Shown one piece after another: positions 7,061 to 15,727 of a stretch of 39,729 nt of DNA; the first letter of the stretch is position 1; every line of letters starts with the position of its first letter. This DNA is from Thermogemmatispora sp. GTDB taxonomy: Bacteria; Chloroflexota; Ktedonobacteria; Ktedonobacterales; Ktedonobacteraceae. The DNA lies in the NCBI RefSeq assembly GCF_019683635.1, contig NZ_JADGIA010000018.1, positions 1 to 39,729 on the forward strand, read 5' to 3'. The notes under the pieces were generated by a model. The model did no database searches. It saw only the letters and a list, made by a program, of their open reading frames with translations, and had not been told where the DNA came from. Position numbers and translations under genes: made by a program.

Positions 7061-8302
7061 ATGCGGGCAGAGATTATTTCCTGTGGCACCGAGCTGCTGC
7101 TCGGCCAGATCACTGATACCAATGCCACCTACCTGGCACAGAACCTGAGCGGTTTAGGGATCGATCTCTATTTTGTCTCCCAGGTCGGGGATAATTTAGA
7201 GCGTATCGTCGAGACGCTGCGCCGTGCCTGGGAGCGCTCTGAATTGATCATCATGACTGGTGGCCTGGGGCCAACCGAGGACGATCTGACGCGCGAGGCC
7301 ATCAGTACGCTCTTGGGTGAGCGCATGCAGGTTGACCCAACCCTGGAGGCTGAGCTGCGCGCCTGGTTTGCCGCCCGCGGCGTCCAGATGCCCGAGCGCA
7401 ACGTCAAGCAGGCCACCCTCATTCCCTCGGCGCGCCCCCTGCCGAATCCCCTGGGCACGGCGCCCGGCTGGTGGGTTGAGAAAGAGGGCCGCATCATCGT
7501 CGCCATGCCGGGGGTGCCGCGCGAGATGTATCGCATGTGGGAGGCTGAAGTAATTCCGCGCCTCAGCCCCTATACTGGGGGACTGATCTTCACGCGCATT
7601 CTCCGAGTAACCGGCCTGGGGGAGTCGACGGTTGAGCAGCGGCTGGAAGCCTTCATTCATGCAAGCAATCCGACAGTAGCCACCTATGCCAAGAGCGATG
7701 CCGTGGATGTGCGCGTGACTGCCAAAGCGGCCAGTCGCGAGGAGGCCGAGCGTTTAGTCAGAGAAACAGAGGCGCGCATTCGCGAGGTGCTGGGCGACTA
7801 CATTTTCGGAGTCGACAAGGAGACGCTCCCGAGCGTGGTCGGCACCATGCTGGCCCAACGCGGTCAGACCCTGGCGGTCATGGAGAGCTTTACAGGGGGA
7901 CTGCTCTCCAGCCTGATTACCGATGTACCTGGCAGCTCGCGCTACTTCCGCGGCGGTCTGGTAGTCTACAGCCGCCCTGCAGCTCTGGAGATGGGTCTCC
8001 TCTCTGAGCTCATCGAGCAGGCCGGCCTGGTCAGCGAGGAGACGGCGCGCGTCATGGCCCAGCTCGCCCGGCAGCGTCTGGGAGCAGACTACGGCATCGG
8101 GATTACCGGCGTGGCAGGTCCCGAGCCGTTCGAGCAGAAACCTGCTGGCACCCTGGTTATGGCCATCGCCGGACCTGCAGGTCTGGTGACTTCCAGCGGC
8201 AGCGGCTGGCGCGGCAGCCGCGAGGACCAGAAGTACCGTTCGGCCCTCGCCGCCCTGAATCTGCTCCGCCTCCACCTGCTGGGCATTAAGAAGGCGCAAT
8301 AG
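7061..8302 (+). CDS. cinA: CinA family protein with C-terminal NMN amidohydrolase (PncC) domain
   Basis: A two-domain protein of 413 residues. The N-terminal half (about 1-170) is a MoCF/COG1058 domain with the family opening IISCGTELLLGQITDTN and the MTGGLGPTEDDLTREA motif; this domain hydrolyses ADP-ribose in studied homologues. The C-terminal half (about 255-410) is the nicotinamide-nucleotide amidase domain of the pyridine nucleotide cycle, with YGIGITGVAGPE. The usual ESCTGG motif reads ESFTGG, so the Cys is replaced by Phe while the Ser is kept. GGAGG at 7043-7047 serves the ATG. The gene has an extended -10 promoter and repeat operator upstream and is followed on the same strand by the Nramp-like transporter after about 250 bases. 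Role in DNA uptake is not implied by the sequence. Confidence 0.93.
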   Translation: MRAEIISCGTELLLGQITDTNATYLAQNLSGLGIDLYFVSQVGDNLERIVETLRRAWERSELIIMTGGLGPTEDDLTREAISTLLGERMQVDPTLEAELRAWFAARGVQMPERNVKQATLIPSARPLPNPLGTAPGWWVEKEGRIIVAMPGVPREMYRMWEAEVIPRLSPYTGGLIFTRILRVTGLGESTVEQRLEAFIHASNPTVATYAKSDAVDVRVTAKAASREEAERLVRETEARIREVLGDYIFGVDKETLPSVVGTMLAQRGQTLAVMESFTGGLLSSLITDVPGSSRYFRGGLVVYSRPAALEMGLLSELIEQAGLVSEETARVMAQLARQRLGADYGIGITGVAGPEPFEQKPAGTLVMAIAGPAGLVTSSGSGWRGSREDQKYRSALAALNLLRLHLLGIKKAQ

Positions 8303-8555
8303 CAACGCCTGGCTGGGAGGCGGTCCACTTCTTCATCTCCCACCAGTCGGCAGTCTGCTTTTGCTGTCTGCCCCTTGCCAGAAGACCAGCCTGAGTGCTA
8401 TCATTACCACGCCCTGCAAGCGCGCTCAAATAGTAGGTCCGCTCCAGCCTGTAGAGGGCGCAAGCGATCGCAGGTGACACGACACATTGACGACTCCCTC
8501 TGGCTTGGGGCCAAGATTGATGGCACCTTGCTAGCTGAACTGATGCTGGTGCGCT

Positions 8556-9890
8556 ATGGAGAGATCTGGCCAGAAGACAACGGAGCTGCAGAGAAAGGAC
8601 CGCGCCACCCGCAGGAAACCGGCGCGGTCCCGTTTTCCTTTTCGCTTGAGCCGCTCATCGCCTCTGATCCGGCTACTGGCGGTCCTCGGCCCAGGTTTGA
8701 TTGCGGCCAACGCGGGCAACGACGCTGGGGGTATCGCGACCTACTCGTCTGCGGGAGCCAACTATGGCTATAACCTGCTGTGGGCCCTCTTCATCAGCAG
8801 CTTTTTTGTGGCCGTGATTCAGGAGATGTGCGCCCGCATGGGCGCGGTCACTGGCAAGGGGCTGGCCGATCTGATCCGCGAGGAGTTCGGGGTACGTTGG
8901 ACGGCGCTCGCTATGCTGGCTCTGCTGATCGCCAATACCGGCATCACGATTTCAGAGTTCCTTGGCATCGGCGCCAGCGTGCAGGTGCTGGCCCACGACG
9001 TGCACACACCCTGGCTCTATGTGACTGTCCCTGTCTGCGGCCTCTCACTCTGGTGGCTGGTGATCAAAGGGTCCTACCGGCATGTCGAGAAAGTCTTTAT
9101 TGCCATGTCCCTCGGCTTCCTCTCCTACATTCCCGCCGCCTTCGTTGCGCATCCTGACTGGGGGGCAATTGCTCATCAGAGTGTGATCCCCAACTGGAGC
9201 TGGGATAGCGGCTACCTGCTGATGGCGGCGGCCCTGGTGGGGACGACCATCAGCCCCTATATGCTCTTTTATGTGCAGTCCGCTGTCGCGGACAAGGGCA
9301 TTCATGCTGGCGAGTATATCTATGAGCAGATCGACGTCTACAGCGGGACGCTCTTCGCGACGATCATTTCTTTCTTCATCGTTGTGGCCACGGGGGCGAC
9401 GCTCTTCGTCTCTCATCACCCGGTGAGCACGGCTCTGGATGCGGCTTTCGCTCTGCGCAACCTGGCCGGCCCCTACGCCTCGCTCCTCTTCGGCATCGGC
9501 CTCTTTGGCGCTTCGCTGCTGGCGGCGGCAGTCTTGCCCCTCTCGACGGCTTACGCTATCTGTGAAGCTTTCGGGTTTGAGCGCAGCCTCTCGCGCAGCT
9601 TCCGTGAGGCGCCCGTCTTCCAGGGCCTTTTCACGGCGCTGATCGCGCTTGGTGTTCTGGTAACCTTGATTCCCGGCCTGCCCATCTTCCAGGTGCTGAT
9701 TGTACTCCAGGATATCAATACGGCCATGCTGCCGATTATCCTGGTCTTCATTATTCTCCTGGTCAATAATCGCCGCCTGATGGGTAAGCATAAGAATTCG
9801 CTGCTGTTCAATATCTTCGGCTGGGCAACCGTCCTGTTCGTCTCCGTCCTGACCCTGGTCTTGCTGATCGTCAATCTCTTGCCTCACTGA
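8556..9890 (+). CDS. Nramp-superfamily divalent cation transporter with divergent metal site
   Basis: A 444-residue membrane transporter of the Nramp family (COG1914). The first transmembrane helix has GPGLIAANAGNDAGGIATY where classical Mn2+/Fe2+ transporters have DPGN. Helix 6 reads TTISPYMLFYVQSAV where they have a metal-binding Met-Pro-His, so the soft-metal Met is replaced by Ser. About 11 hydrophobic helices can be counted. These changes make Mn2+/Fe2+ transport uncertain; loss of this Met is a feature of the Mg2+-transporting Nramp relatives, so Mg2+ is a reasonable alternative. The start is uncertain: the ATG at 8556 lacks a ribosome site, and a terminator-like hairpin lies inside the first codons. 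An in-frame TTG at 8646 (residue 31) would start just before SRSSPLIRLLAVLGPG and suits the family's usual length. Family firm, substrate not. Confidence 0.88.
   Translation: MERSGQKTTELQRKDRATRRKPARSRFPFRLSRSSPLIRLLAVLGPGLIAANAGNDAGGIATYSSAGANYGYNLLWALFISSFFVAVIQEMCARMGAVTGKGLADLIREEFGVRWTALAMLALLIANTGITISEFLGIGASVQVLAHDVHTPWLYVTVPVCGLSLWWLVIKGSYRHVEKVFIAMSLGFLSYIPAAFVAHPDWGAIAHQSVIPNWSWDSGYLLMAAALVGTTISPYMLFYVQSAVADKGIHAGEYIYEQIDVYSGTLFATIISFFIVVATGATLFVSHHPVSTALDAAFALRNLAGPYASLLFGIGLFGASLLAAAVLPLSTAYAICEAFGFERSLSRSFREAPVFQGLFTALIALGVLVTLIPGLPIFQVLIVLQDINTAMLPIILVFIILLVNNRRLMGKHKNSLLFNIFGWATVLFVSVLTLVLLIVNLLPH
8597..8640 (+). promoter_or_regulatory. Terminator-like hairpin at the 5' end of the Nramp-like gene
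   Basis: GGACCGCGCC (8597-8606) pairs perfectly over 10 bp with GGCGCGGTCC (8621-8630), with a 14-base loop, and is followed by CGTTTTCCTTTT. This looks like an intrinsic terminator or attenuator lying just upstream of the alternative TTG start at 8646. If functional, the 8303-8596 leader could hold a sensing element. I could not match that leader to the M-box, yybP-ykoY or NiCo aptamers. Confidence 0.4.
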
Positions 9891-10041
9891 GGTCTGAGCA
9901 GGGAAAGCAGGCAGGGACCTCTCTCCATTGCCCCATCCACCCCCAGCTCGCTCACACGCTTAATCTGACCCGCTGTAGACTCCCTCCACGATCTCAACAA
10001 TCGATCCCTCCTCTGGTAAACAAGCTTTTTTGGCCGACGTG

Positions 10042-10050
10042 TGCTAGAAT
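10042..10050 (+). promoter_or_regulatory. Extended -10 promoter of the site-2 protease gene
   Basis: TGC at 10042-10044 precedes TAGAAT at 10045-10050. No good -35 is present at 16-18 bases. Transcription would start near 10057, about 40 bases before the ATG, with AGGAGG at 10077-10082 as ribosome site. Confidence 0.5.
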
Positions 10051-10096
10051 AGTATTACATTAGTGCAGCAAGAAAAGGAGGAGAGAGGCCAGAAAC

Positions 10097-11155
10097 ATGG
10101 AGCGAGATCCAGGCCAGGCCCACAGCTATGCAGCCCAGGGCGATCGCAATGAGCCGACTGCCTCGCTCGAAGGGACCATTGACTATACCCATCCCGACTT
10201 TTACCGCCTCTCGCCTGATTGGCCCCCCAGCCCTGCCCCTGCAGCAATAGCAGGCCAGGCAGAGCTGCAGCCTTATCGTAGCCCGGCGGATGTGATGCGC
10301 TATACCTCCGACGAGGCTCAAGGTCAGGTTGAGAGCACTCTAGCAGGGACGACGGAAACAGGTCCATCCACGACGGGGATCAAAGGGAAGAAAGGACTGG
10401 CTGGCCTGGGCGGCAGCCTGGCAGCATTGCTGGCTCTGCTCCTGAAGTTTCAATGGCTCGGCTGGCTGCTGAAATTCGGCTGGGCCGGCATCTCAGCGCT
10501 GATCTCGCTGGCTTTCTATGCAATGATCTTCGGCTGGGCCTTCGGCCTGGGGATCGTGGTGCTGCTCTTCGTGCACGAGCTGGGGCACGCCATTGTCATT
10601 AAGGCCAAAGGTATCCCCCTCGGAGGCATGATCTTCATTCCTCTGCTGGGGGCTGCGGTGCTGATGAAGCGCCATCCCCAGAATGCCCGCGACGATGCTG
10701 AGATCGGTATCGCAGGACCAGTGGCCGGTGCGCTAGGCTCCGCCGTTTGTCTGCTGCTGGCCTGGCTCCATCCGGCGGGCGTCTGGGCGCCTCTCGCCTA
10801 CTTCGGCTTCTTTATCAACCTGTTGAATTTGATCCCTGCCCCGATGCTGGATGGCGGGCGCATCATAGGAGCAATCGATCGTCGCCTCTGCCTGGTCGGC
10901 CTGTTGCTTTTGCTGGCTTACCAGATCTGGCTCTGGATCAATGGCGACTTCTCTCCCTGGCTGTTCTTCTTGCTGGCCATCGGCGCCGTCGCCCTCTGGA
11001 CACAACATACCGAAGAGGCTTTTCGCCCGCGCCACTACTACGATGTCCCCCTGCGCTTCCGCATTGCCATAGCCGTGGCCTACTTCGGGCTGATTATCTT
11101 ACTCTCCCTCGCTATGACACTCGCACGCAGCCTGATTATCCCCTATAGCCTCTAA
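10097..11155 (+). CDS. Site-2 protease family (M50) membrane zinc metalloprotease
   Basis: A 352-residue intramembrane protease. The catalytic zinc motif HELGH lies in a helix (VLLFVHELGHAIVIKAKG, near residue 157). The third ligand is in NLIPAPMLDGGRI near residue 250, which fits the family NPxxDGG pattern. Six or so membrane helices are visible in the C-terminal two thirds. About 95 N-terminal residues are polar and probably cytoplasmic, unusual for the minimal family. Members of this family cut membrane-bound regulators or stress sensors, but no substrate gene such as an anti-sigma factor lies next to it. It stands alone with its own promoter. Family call is firm; target unknown. Confidence 0.88.
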   Translation: MERDPGQAHSYAAQGDRNEPTASLEGTIDYTHPDFYRLSPDWPPSPAPAAIAGQAELQPYRSPADVMRYTSDEAQGQVESTLAGTTETGPSTTGIKGKKGLAGLGGSLAALLALLLKFQWLGWLLKFGWAGISALISLAFYAMIFGWAFGLGIVVLLFVHELGHAIVIKAKGIPLGGMIFIPLLGAAVLMKRHPQNARDDAEIGIAGPVAGALGSAVCLLLAWLHPAGVWAPLAYFGFFINLLNLIPAPMLDGGRIIGAIDRRLCLVGLLLLLAYQIWLWINGDFSPWLFFLLAIGAVALWTQHTEEAFRPRHYYDVPLRFRIAIAVAYFGLIILLSLAMTLARSLIIPYSL

Positions 11156-11210
11156 TTAACCTCTTTGCCCTACCATCATCCAGATCCTTTCTTCCCACAA
11201 GCAGCGTTGT

Positions 11211-11423
11211 CTAACGCTTCGAAGAACGCGGTGGCAAGGGTCGAGGGCTTTTTGGCCCTGTGGGGACAGAAATGTCGGCGGCACCCAGACTGGTAACAAG
11301 GGAGAAGGAAGGGCACAGGCAGGCATCACTGCTGCGGCGTGCCTTAGATTGCTGCTCTTTCTTAAGCCGGCGCTCCAGCGCTACGATCCTCTCGCTGGCC
11401 TGTTCGTGAGCAAGCTGCTCCAT
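11211..11423 (-). CDS. Small hypothetical protein with a coiled-coil-like N-terminus
   Basis: A possible 70-residue protein starting MEQLAHEQASERIVALERR. The start is chosen because AAAGGAGG lies just upstream on the minus strand with good spacing to the ATG at 11423; a longer frame begins at 11456 without such a site. The first 27 residues have a charged heptad-like pattern (VALERRLKKEQQSKAR), consistent with a short coiled coil. The rest is Ser/Pro/Arg rich and looks disordered. I do not recognise a family. It lies downstream of the leucine-catabolism genes on the same strand. The ribosome site is the main support; the long tail could be chance. Confidence 0.42.
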   Translation of the reverse strand: MEQLAHEQASERIVALERRLKKEQQSKARRSSDACLCPSFSLVTSLGAADISVPTGPKSPRPLPPRSSKR

Positions 11424-11644
11424 CGTGATTCCTCCTTTTCGATTCTGCCCGGCCATCGTGCCTGCGCCCGGCTCCCCCGGAACTGAGAGCAGATCGCGAT
11501 GGAGTAGGCTGCGACTACAAATTCGTTCAGGCGTGCGCCTACGACTTCTTTCCAGGTAGACTGCGAGCCTGACCTGCTGGCCGTCCGTCGTGCCGGGTGA
11601 GAGTGATCCGCGCTCGACCGGGACGGCCTGGCACCCATTACTTT

Positions 11645-12586
11645 TTATTGGGCTTGCTCCTGGTTGAGGGTTGCACGACTACGCACTGCAACGCCGGCCA
11701 GGCGCTCTAAGACCTTGAGCAAAGCGGTATAGTCTTCGCGGCCATAGCCCTGGGCGCGGGCCATCTCATAGAGCTGGCGCGTCAGCCCCGTCAATGGCAG
11801 AGGCGTCTGATACTGCGCCCCCAGTTCGAGCGCAAGATTGAGATCCTTCTGCAAGAGATCGGTCATGAAACCGGGCTGAAAGCTGCCCGTAAAGGCGCGC
11901 ATGGGGAATTGATTGGCAAGCTGCCAGTTGGCTCCGGTGCTGACGTTGATAATGCTAGCCATCAGTTCGACATCGGCGCCGGCTTTGACTCCCAGCACCA
12001 GGGCCTCGGCGGTGGCCGCCGCAATCACTCCGGCCAGCATATTGTTGACCAGCTTGACAACCTCTCCAGCCCCCGAGGGACCCACATAGAAGATGCGCTC
12101 GGCCTTCCCCATCGCTTCTAGCAAGGGGCGGACCCGCTCGAAGATGTCGCGCTCGCCTCCGACCATAATGGCCAGCGTGCCAGCGATCGCTCCTTGCGAG
12201 CCTCCACTCACCGGCGCATCCAGAAAATAGACTCCGCGCTCACCAGCGAGCTGTGCCAGGCGTCGGCTCGTTGCTGGCGCAATGGTGCTCATGTCAATGA
12301 TGATCAATCCCTGCCGCGCCCCCTCCAGAATGCCATCGGGACCAGTGACCAGTTGCTCAACATCCTGCGAGGTGGGAACCATCGTGATGACGACCTCGAC
12401 TCCAGCGGCCAGCTCGCGCGGCGAAGGGACCAGCCTGGCCCCAGCCCCGAGCACTTCCTGAACACCAGGCTTCTCAGGATGACGAGCATACACCGCGACT
12501 TCATGCCCGGCCTTGAGCAGATTGAGCGTCATCGGACGCCCCATTGTCCCGATTCCAATGAAGCCGACCTTCATCCTAGATATCAC
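11645..12586 (-). CDS. 3-hydroxyisobutyrate dehydrogenase family oxidoreductase
   Basis: An NAD(P)-dependent beta-hydroxyacid dehydrogenase of 313 residues. The N-terminal Rossmann fold opens with [12 protein letters not shown] (dinucleotide binding). [11 protein letters not shown] near residue 124 is the substrate-loop signature, and VKLVNNML near 178 contains the catalytic Lys. The helical C-terminal domain ends [23 protein letters not shown], typical of the family. Candidate substrates are 3-hydroxyisobutyrate (valine catabolism), tartronate semialdehyde or other short hydroxyacids; the sequence alone does not decide. Its position 121 bases after the methylcrotonyl-CoA carboxylase alpha gene on the same strand favours a branched-chain amino acid role. 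The frame opens with GTG at 12586; an in-frame ATG at 12574, directly before KVGFIG, is an equally likely start. Confidence 0.88.
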   Translation of the reverse strand: MISRMKVGFIGIGTMGRPMTLNLLKAGHEVAVYARHPEKPGVQEVLGAGARLVPSPRELAAGVEVVITMVPTSQDVEQLVTGPDGILEGARQGLIIIDMSTIAPATSRRLAQLAGERGVYFLDAPVSGGSQGAIAGTLAIMVGGERDIFERVRPLLEAMGKAERIFYVGPSGAGEVVKLVNNMLAGVIAAATAEALVLGVKAGADVELMASIINVSTGANWQLANQFPMRAFTGSFQPGFMTDLLQKDLNLALELGAQYQTPLPLTGLTRQLYEMARAQGYGREDYTALLKVLERLAGVAVRSRATLNQEQAQ

Positions 12587-12707
12587 GCCCTTTCTTCGTC
12601 AATCGATACAGCCCTGCCTGGCTGCGCTCCCCGGCATTCTCTTCCGACCCACCCCGATCGAGCCACATCGCGCCATTGGTGTGCCCGAGGCGTTCCTTCC
12701 TTTGGCT

Positions 12708-14735
12708 TCATTCTTCTGAGGTCGTCGCGAGAATCGCCTCGCTCTGGCCCATCTCGACCTCGACAACGACAGCCCCTCCCTGGACGACGTCGCCCTCATG
12801 ATAATAGATGCGCCGTACGACGCCATCGTAGGGAGCAGCGATGACATGCTCCATCTTCATAGCGCTCAGAATGACCAGCACCTGGCGCTGCCTGACAGGC
12901 TCACCCTCGCTGACCTGCACTTTGACAATGGTCCCCGCCATTGGGGCCGTCAGGCTCTGACCTCCGCGCTGGCCACGCCCCCGCAGGCTGCTCTCAATAG
13001 CCGGCGGCTGCGGTCGTAGCAGGCGATAGAGCCGTCCCCGCAGCATGACCTGCGTCTCACCAGGCAGGCGGAAGAGCTGGACACGCTCACGCCGCGCCCC
13101 ACGTTGCAGGCAGAGCGCCCCATCCGGCGCCAACTGCGGCAGCACTTCCTCCGGCTCGCCCCCGTCAATCTCGATCCTCCAGCTTCCACCGCTGCCAGGC
13201 AGGCGTTCAAGACAAACCTGATGCTCTTCTCCCTCATAGAGATAGCGCAGCAGTTGCCCATTCCCCCCCAGGCGCCAGGGGCCAAGCCGCCGCCAGGGAT
13301 TGCGCTCACCGCGCTTCTCATCCAGCACTTCGGCCAGGGCCGCCGCGCATAGCACCGAAGGCAAAGCCTCCCGCTCCCGTAAGGCCCCCGGCTCAAGCAG
13401 CCCCTGCTCTTCCAAAAAGCTGGTGTAGGTCAGGCCCTCGCGGAAGGCCGCGTTCTCAGTAATGGCATGCAGCAAGGCGCTGTTCGTCTTGACTCCGAAG
13501 ACCGCCAGCTCCTCCAGTAAGGCTCGCATGCGCGCGATGCTGGCCTCGCGATCTTCACCATAGGTGATCAGCTTGGCCAGCATCGGATCATAGAATTGAC
13601 TGACTTCAGAGCCGCTTTCCACGCCGCTATCAATGCGCACACCAGGCCGCTGCGGTGCAAAAAAACGGAATACCTTGCCAGTGGAGGGAAGAAACTGCTG
13701 CTCGGGATCTTCAGCGTAGAGGCGCATTTCAAGGGCGTGGCCACGCGCTACCAGCTCCTCTTGACGCAGACGCAACGGCTCGCCAGCGGCGATGAGAATC
13801 TGCTGGCGCACCAGATCGAGGCCCATCACCAGCTCAGTGATCGGGTGCTCAACCTGCAAGCGCGTGTTCATCTCCAGAAAATAAAAGTGCTGATCGCGGT
13901 CAAGCAAAAACTCAAGTGTACCGGCATTGACATAGCCCGCAGCGCGGGCAATCCGTACGGCAGCTTCCCCCATGCGGGCGCGCAGGGCCGGTGTTAGAGC
14001 CGGCGACGGGCTTTCCTCGACGATTTTCTGATGGCGGCGCTGGATCGAACATTCGCGCTCCCCCAGATGGACAACCTGACCGTAGGCATCAGCCAGTATC
14101 TGGAACTCGATGTGACGAGGCTGCTCCAGTAAGCGCTCCAGAAAGACCGTGCCATCTCCAAAGGCCGCCAGCGCCTCGCGCTGCGCTCCCTCCAGCTGAG
14201 CCGGGAGGTCTTCCAGCGAGCGCACCACGCGCATCCCCTTACCCCCACCGCCAGCCGCCGCCTTGATCAAGAGCGGCACCCCGATGCGTTCCGCTTCCTG
14301 CAGCAAACGCTGCGGGTCCTGTTGAGGACCATCATACCCCGGGACAGTCGGCACACCTACTTGCTGCGCCACCTGGCGCGCGGCAATTTTCGACCCCATG
14401 AGACGCATAGCCGAGGCAGGGGGACCGATGAAGACCAGGCCAGCCTCTTGGCAGGCTTCGGCAAAGGCCGGGTTCTCTGAGAGGAAACCATAGCCGGGAT
14501 GGATTGCCTCCGCCTCGGCCTGTCGAGCCGCCGCTATGATGGCCTCAATGCGCAGGTAGCTCTCGCTGGCAGGTGCAGGACCGATCGGATAGGCTTCATC
14601 GGCTTCGTAGACATGCGGAGCCTGGCGATCGGCCTCTGAGTAGACGGCGACGGTACGAATGCCCATTTCCCGGCAGGTGGCCATGATACGGCGCGCAATC
14701 TCTCCTCGATTGGCAATCAAAATCTTCTTGAACAT
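12708..14735 (-). CDS. Biotin-dependent acyl-CoA carboxylase alpha subunit, probably methylcrotonyl-CoA carboxylase
   Basis: A 675-residue biotin carboxylase plus biotin-carrier chain. It opens MFKKILIANRGEIARRI (biotin carboxylase), has the ATP-grasp glycine loop AAAGGGGKGMRVV, the EMNTRLQVEHPITE catalytic signature and a C-terminal biotinyl domain with AMKM (biotin Lys near residue 627). The start is set by the MFKK opening; its ATG lies one base after the stop of the upstream hydratase gene, so the two are translationally coupled. A longer frame reaches 14822 but runs into that gene. Alone the sequence could serve acetyl-, propionyl- or methylcrotonyl-CoA carboxylase. The nearby beta subunit is clearly of the methylcrotonyl type and the hydratase and lyase fit the same pathway, so leucine catabolism is the best reading. 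Confidence 0.9.
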   Translation of the reverse strand: MFKKILIANRGEIARRIMATCREMGIRTVAVYSEADRQAPHVYEADEAYPIGPAPASESYLRIEAIIAAARQAEAEAIHPGYGFLSENPAFAEACQEAGLVFIGPPASAMRLMGSKIAARQVAQQVGVPTVPGYDGPQQDPQRLLQEAERIGVPLLIKAAAGGGGKGMRVVRSLEDLPAQLEGAQREALAAFGDGTVFLERLLEQPRHIEFQILADAYGQVVHLGERECSIQRRHQKIVEESPSPALTPALRARMGEAAVRIARAAGYVNAGTLEFLLDRDQHFYFLEMNTRLQVEHPITELVMGLDLVRQQILIAAGEPLRLRQEELVARGHALEMRLYAEDPEQQFLPSTGKVFRFFAPQRPGVRIDSGVESGSEVSQFYDPMLAKLITYGEDREASIARMRALLEELAVFGVKTNSALLHAITENAAFREGLTYTSFLEEQGLLEPGALREREALPSVLCAAALAEVLDEKRGERNPWRRLGPWRLGGNGQLLRYLYEGEEHQVCLERLPGSGGSWRIEIDGGEPEEVLPQLAPDGALCLQRGARRERVQLFRLPGETQVMLRGRLYRLLRPQPPAIESSLRGRGQRGGQSLTAPMAGTIVKVQVSEGEPVRQRQVLVILSAMKMEHVIAAPYDGVVRRIYYHEGDVVQGGAVVVEVEMGQSEAILATTSEE

Positions 14736-14736
14736 C

Positions 14737-15528
14737 TTAGCTGACCACCCAGTTGGCTTTGCGCTTCTCCAGGAAGGCCCGCAGGCCCTCCTGCCCCTCG
14801 GGACTTGCCCGCAAGTCGGCAATCAGACTGGCAGTATAGTCACGCGCCTCCTCGCGGCTCAACGTGCCGACCTGCAGGGCCAACGCTTTGCAGGCCCGTA
14901 AGGCCCGTGGCCCACCGCGCAGCAGGTTGTGCAGCGCCTGCTCCACTGCCGCATCGAGTTCCTGGGCAGCCACTACTACATGCACCAGCCCCAGCTCACG
15001 TGCCCGCGCCGCTGTAAACTGCTCTCCCGTCACAAAGAGCGCCCGCGCCTGACCCTCGCCGATCTTGCGCACCACGTAAGGGGCAATCACCGCCGGGGCG
15101 ATGCCTAGACGCACCTCGCTAAAAGCAAAACGCGCCGTCTCGACCGCAATCACCAGATCGCAGGCCGCAATCAGCCCCAAACCGCCGCCCATCGCCGTCC
15201 CATTGACGCGGGCCACCACTGGGCAGGGAAACGTATTGATCGCCTCAAAGAGGTCAGCTAACCGCAAAGCCTCGGCCACATTCTCCTCGCGACTCACATT
15301 CACCGCCTGCTGCATCATCTTGATATCAGCTCCAGCGCTAAAAGAGGCACCCGCGCCGGTCAGGACGACAGCGTGTAGCTGCTCATCGTCACGCAAAGCG
15401 GTGAAGGCAGTTCGTAGTTCCTCGATCAACTGCGCATTAAAAGCATTGTGGACTTCGGGGCGCCGCAGCGTCACCGTCGCGACCCGGTTCTGAAAGCTGC
15501 GTTCAACACTGAGTAGGGTGTACTCCAT
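14737..15528 (-). CDS. Enoyl-CoA hydratase/isomerase family, probable methylglutaconyl-CoA hydratase
   Basis: A crotonase-fold protein of 263 residues. The oxyanion-hole segments are visible as FSAGADIKMM and NGTAMGGGLGLIAACD, and FAFSEVRLGIAPAVI follows as in true hydratases. It most likely adds water to 3-methylglutaconyl-CoA to give HMG-CoA, the step between the carboxylase encoded beside it and HMG-CoA lyase encoded at 23467. That substrate is inferred from context, not from residues. The ATG at 15528 is preferred over an in-frame TTG at 15546. It is the first gene of a minus-strand operon and its stop lies one base before the carboxylase ATG. Confidence 0.88.
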   Translation of the reverse strand: MEYTLLSVERSFQNRVATVTLRRPEVHNAFNAQLIEELRTAFTALRDDEQLHAVVLTGAGASFSAGADIKMMQQAVNVSREENVAEALRLADLFEAINTFPCPVVARVNGTAMGGGLGLIAACDLVIAVETARFAFSEVRLGIAPAVIAPYVVRKIGEGQARALFVTGEQFTAARARELGLVHVVVAAQELDAAVEQALHNLLRGGPRALRACKALALQVGTLSREEARDYTASLIADLRASPEGQEGLRAFLEKRKANWVVS

Positions 15529-15660
15529 TGTGACTATCCCTGACAAAGGCTCAGCTGCATACGAGGCGGAACCACTCAGGCGGCTCGCCCGCCAGCACCC
15601 GGCCCCCCACGAGCAGGGAGCCTCTCGCCGCCGCAGCTTCTCATTTGCTCATTGTTTTTT

Positions 15661-15669
15661 ATTATACCA
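15661..15669 (-). promoter_or_regulatory. Extended -10 promoter of the hydratase-carboxylase operon
   Basis: Read on the minus strand, TGG then a perfect TATAAT lies at 15669-15661. No strong -35 is seen. Start of transcription near 15654 gives a leader of about 125 bases before the hydratase ATG. Confidence 0.6.
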
Positions 15670-15727
15670 TCCTCTTGCCAGCGTACAGCCTGGGTTTCTT
15701 GTGTTGACCAGGCCCACACCACCCGCA

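Noticed and set aside
8375-8773. 132-codon frame across the Nramp leader
   Set aside because: It runs out of frame over the recognisable start of the transporter and has no supporting motif.
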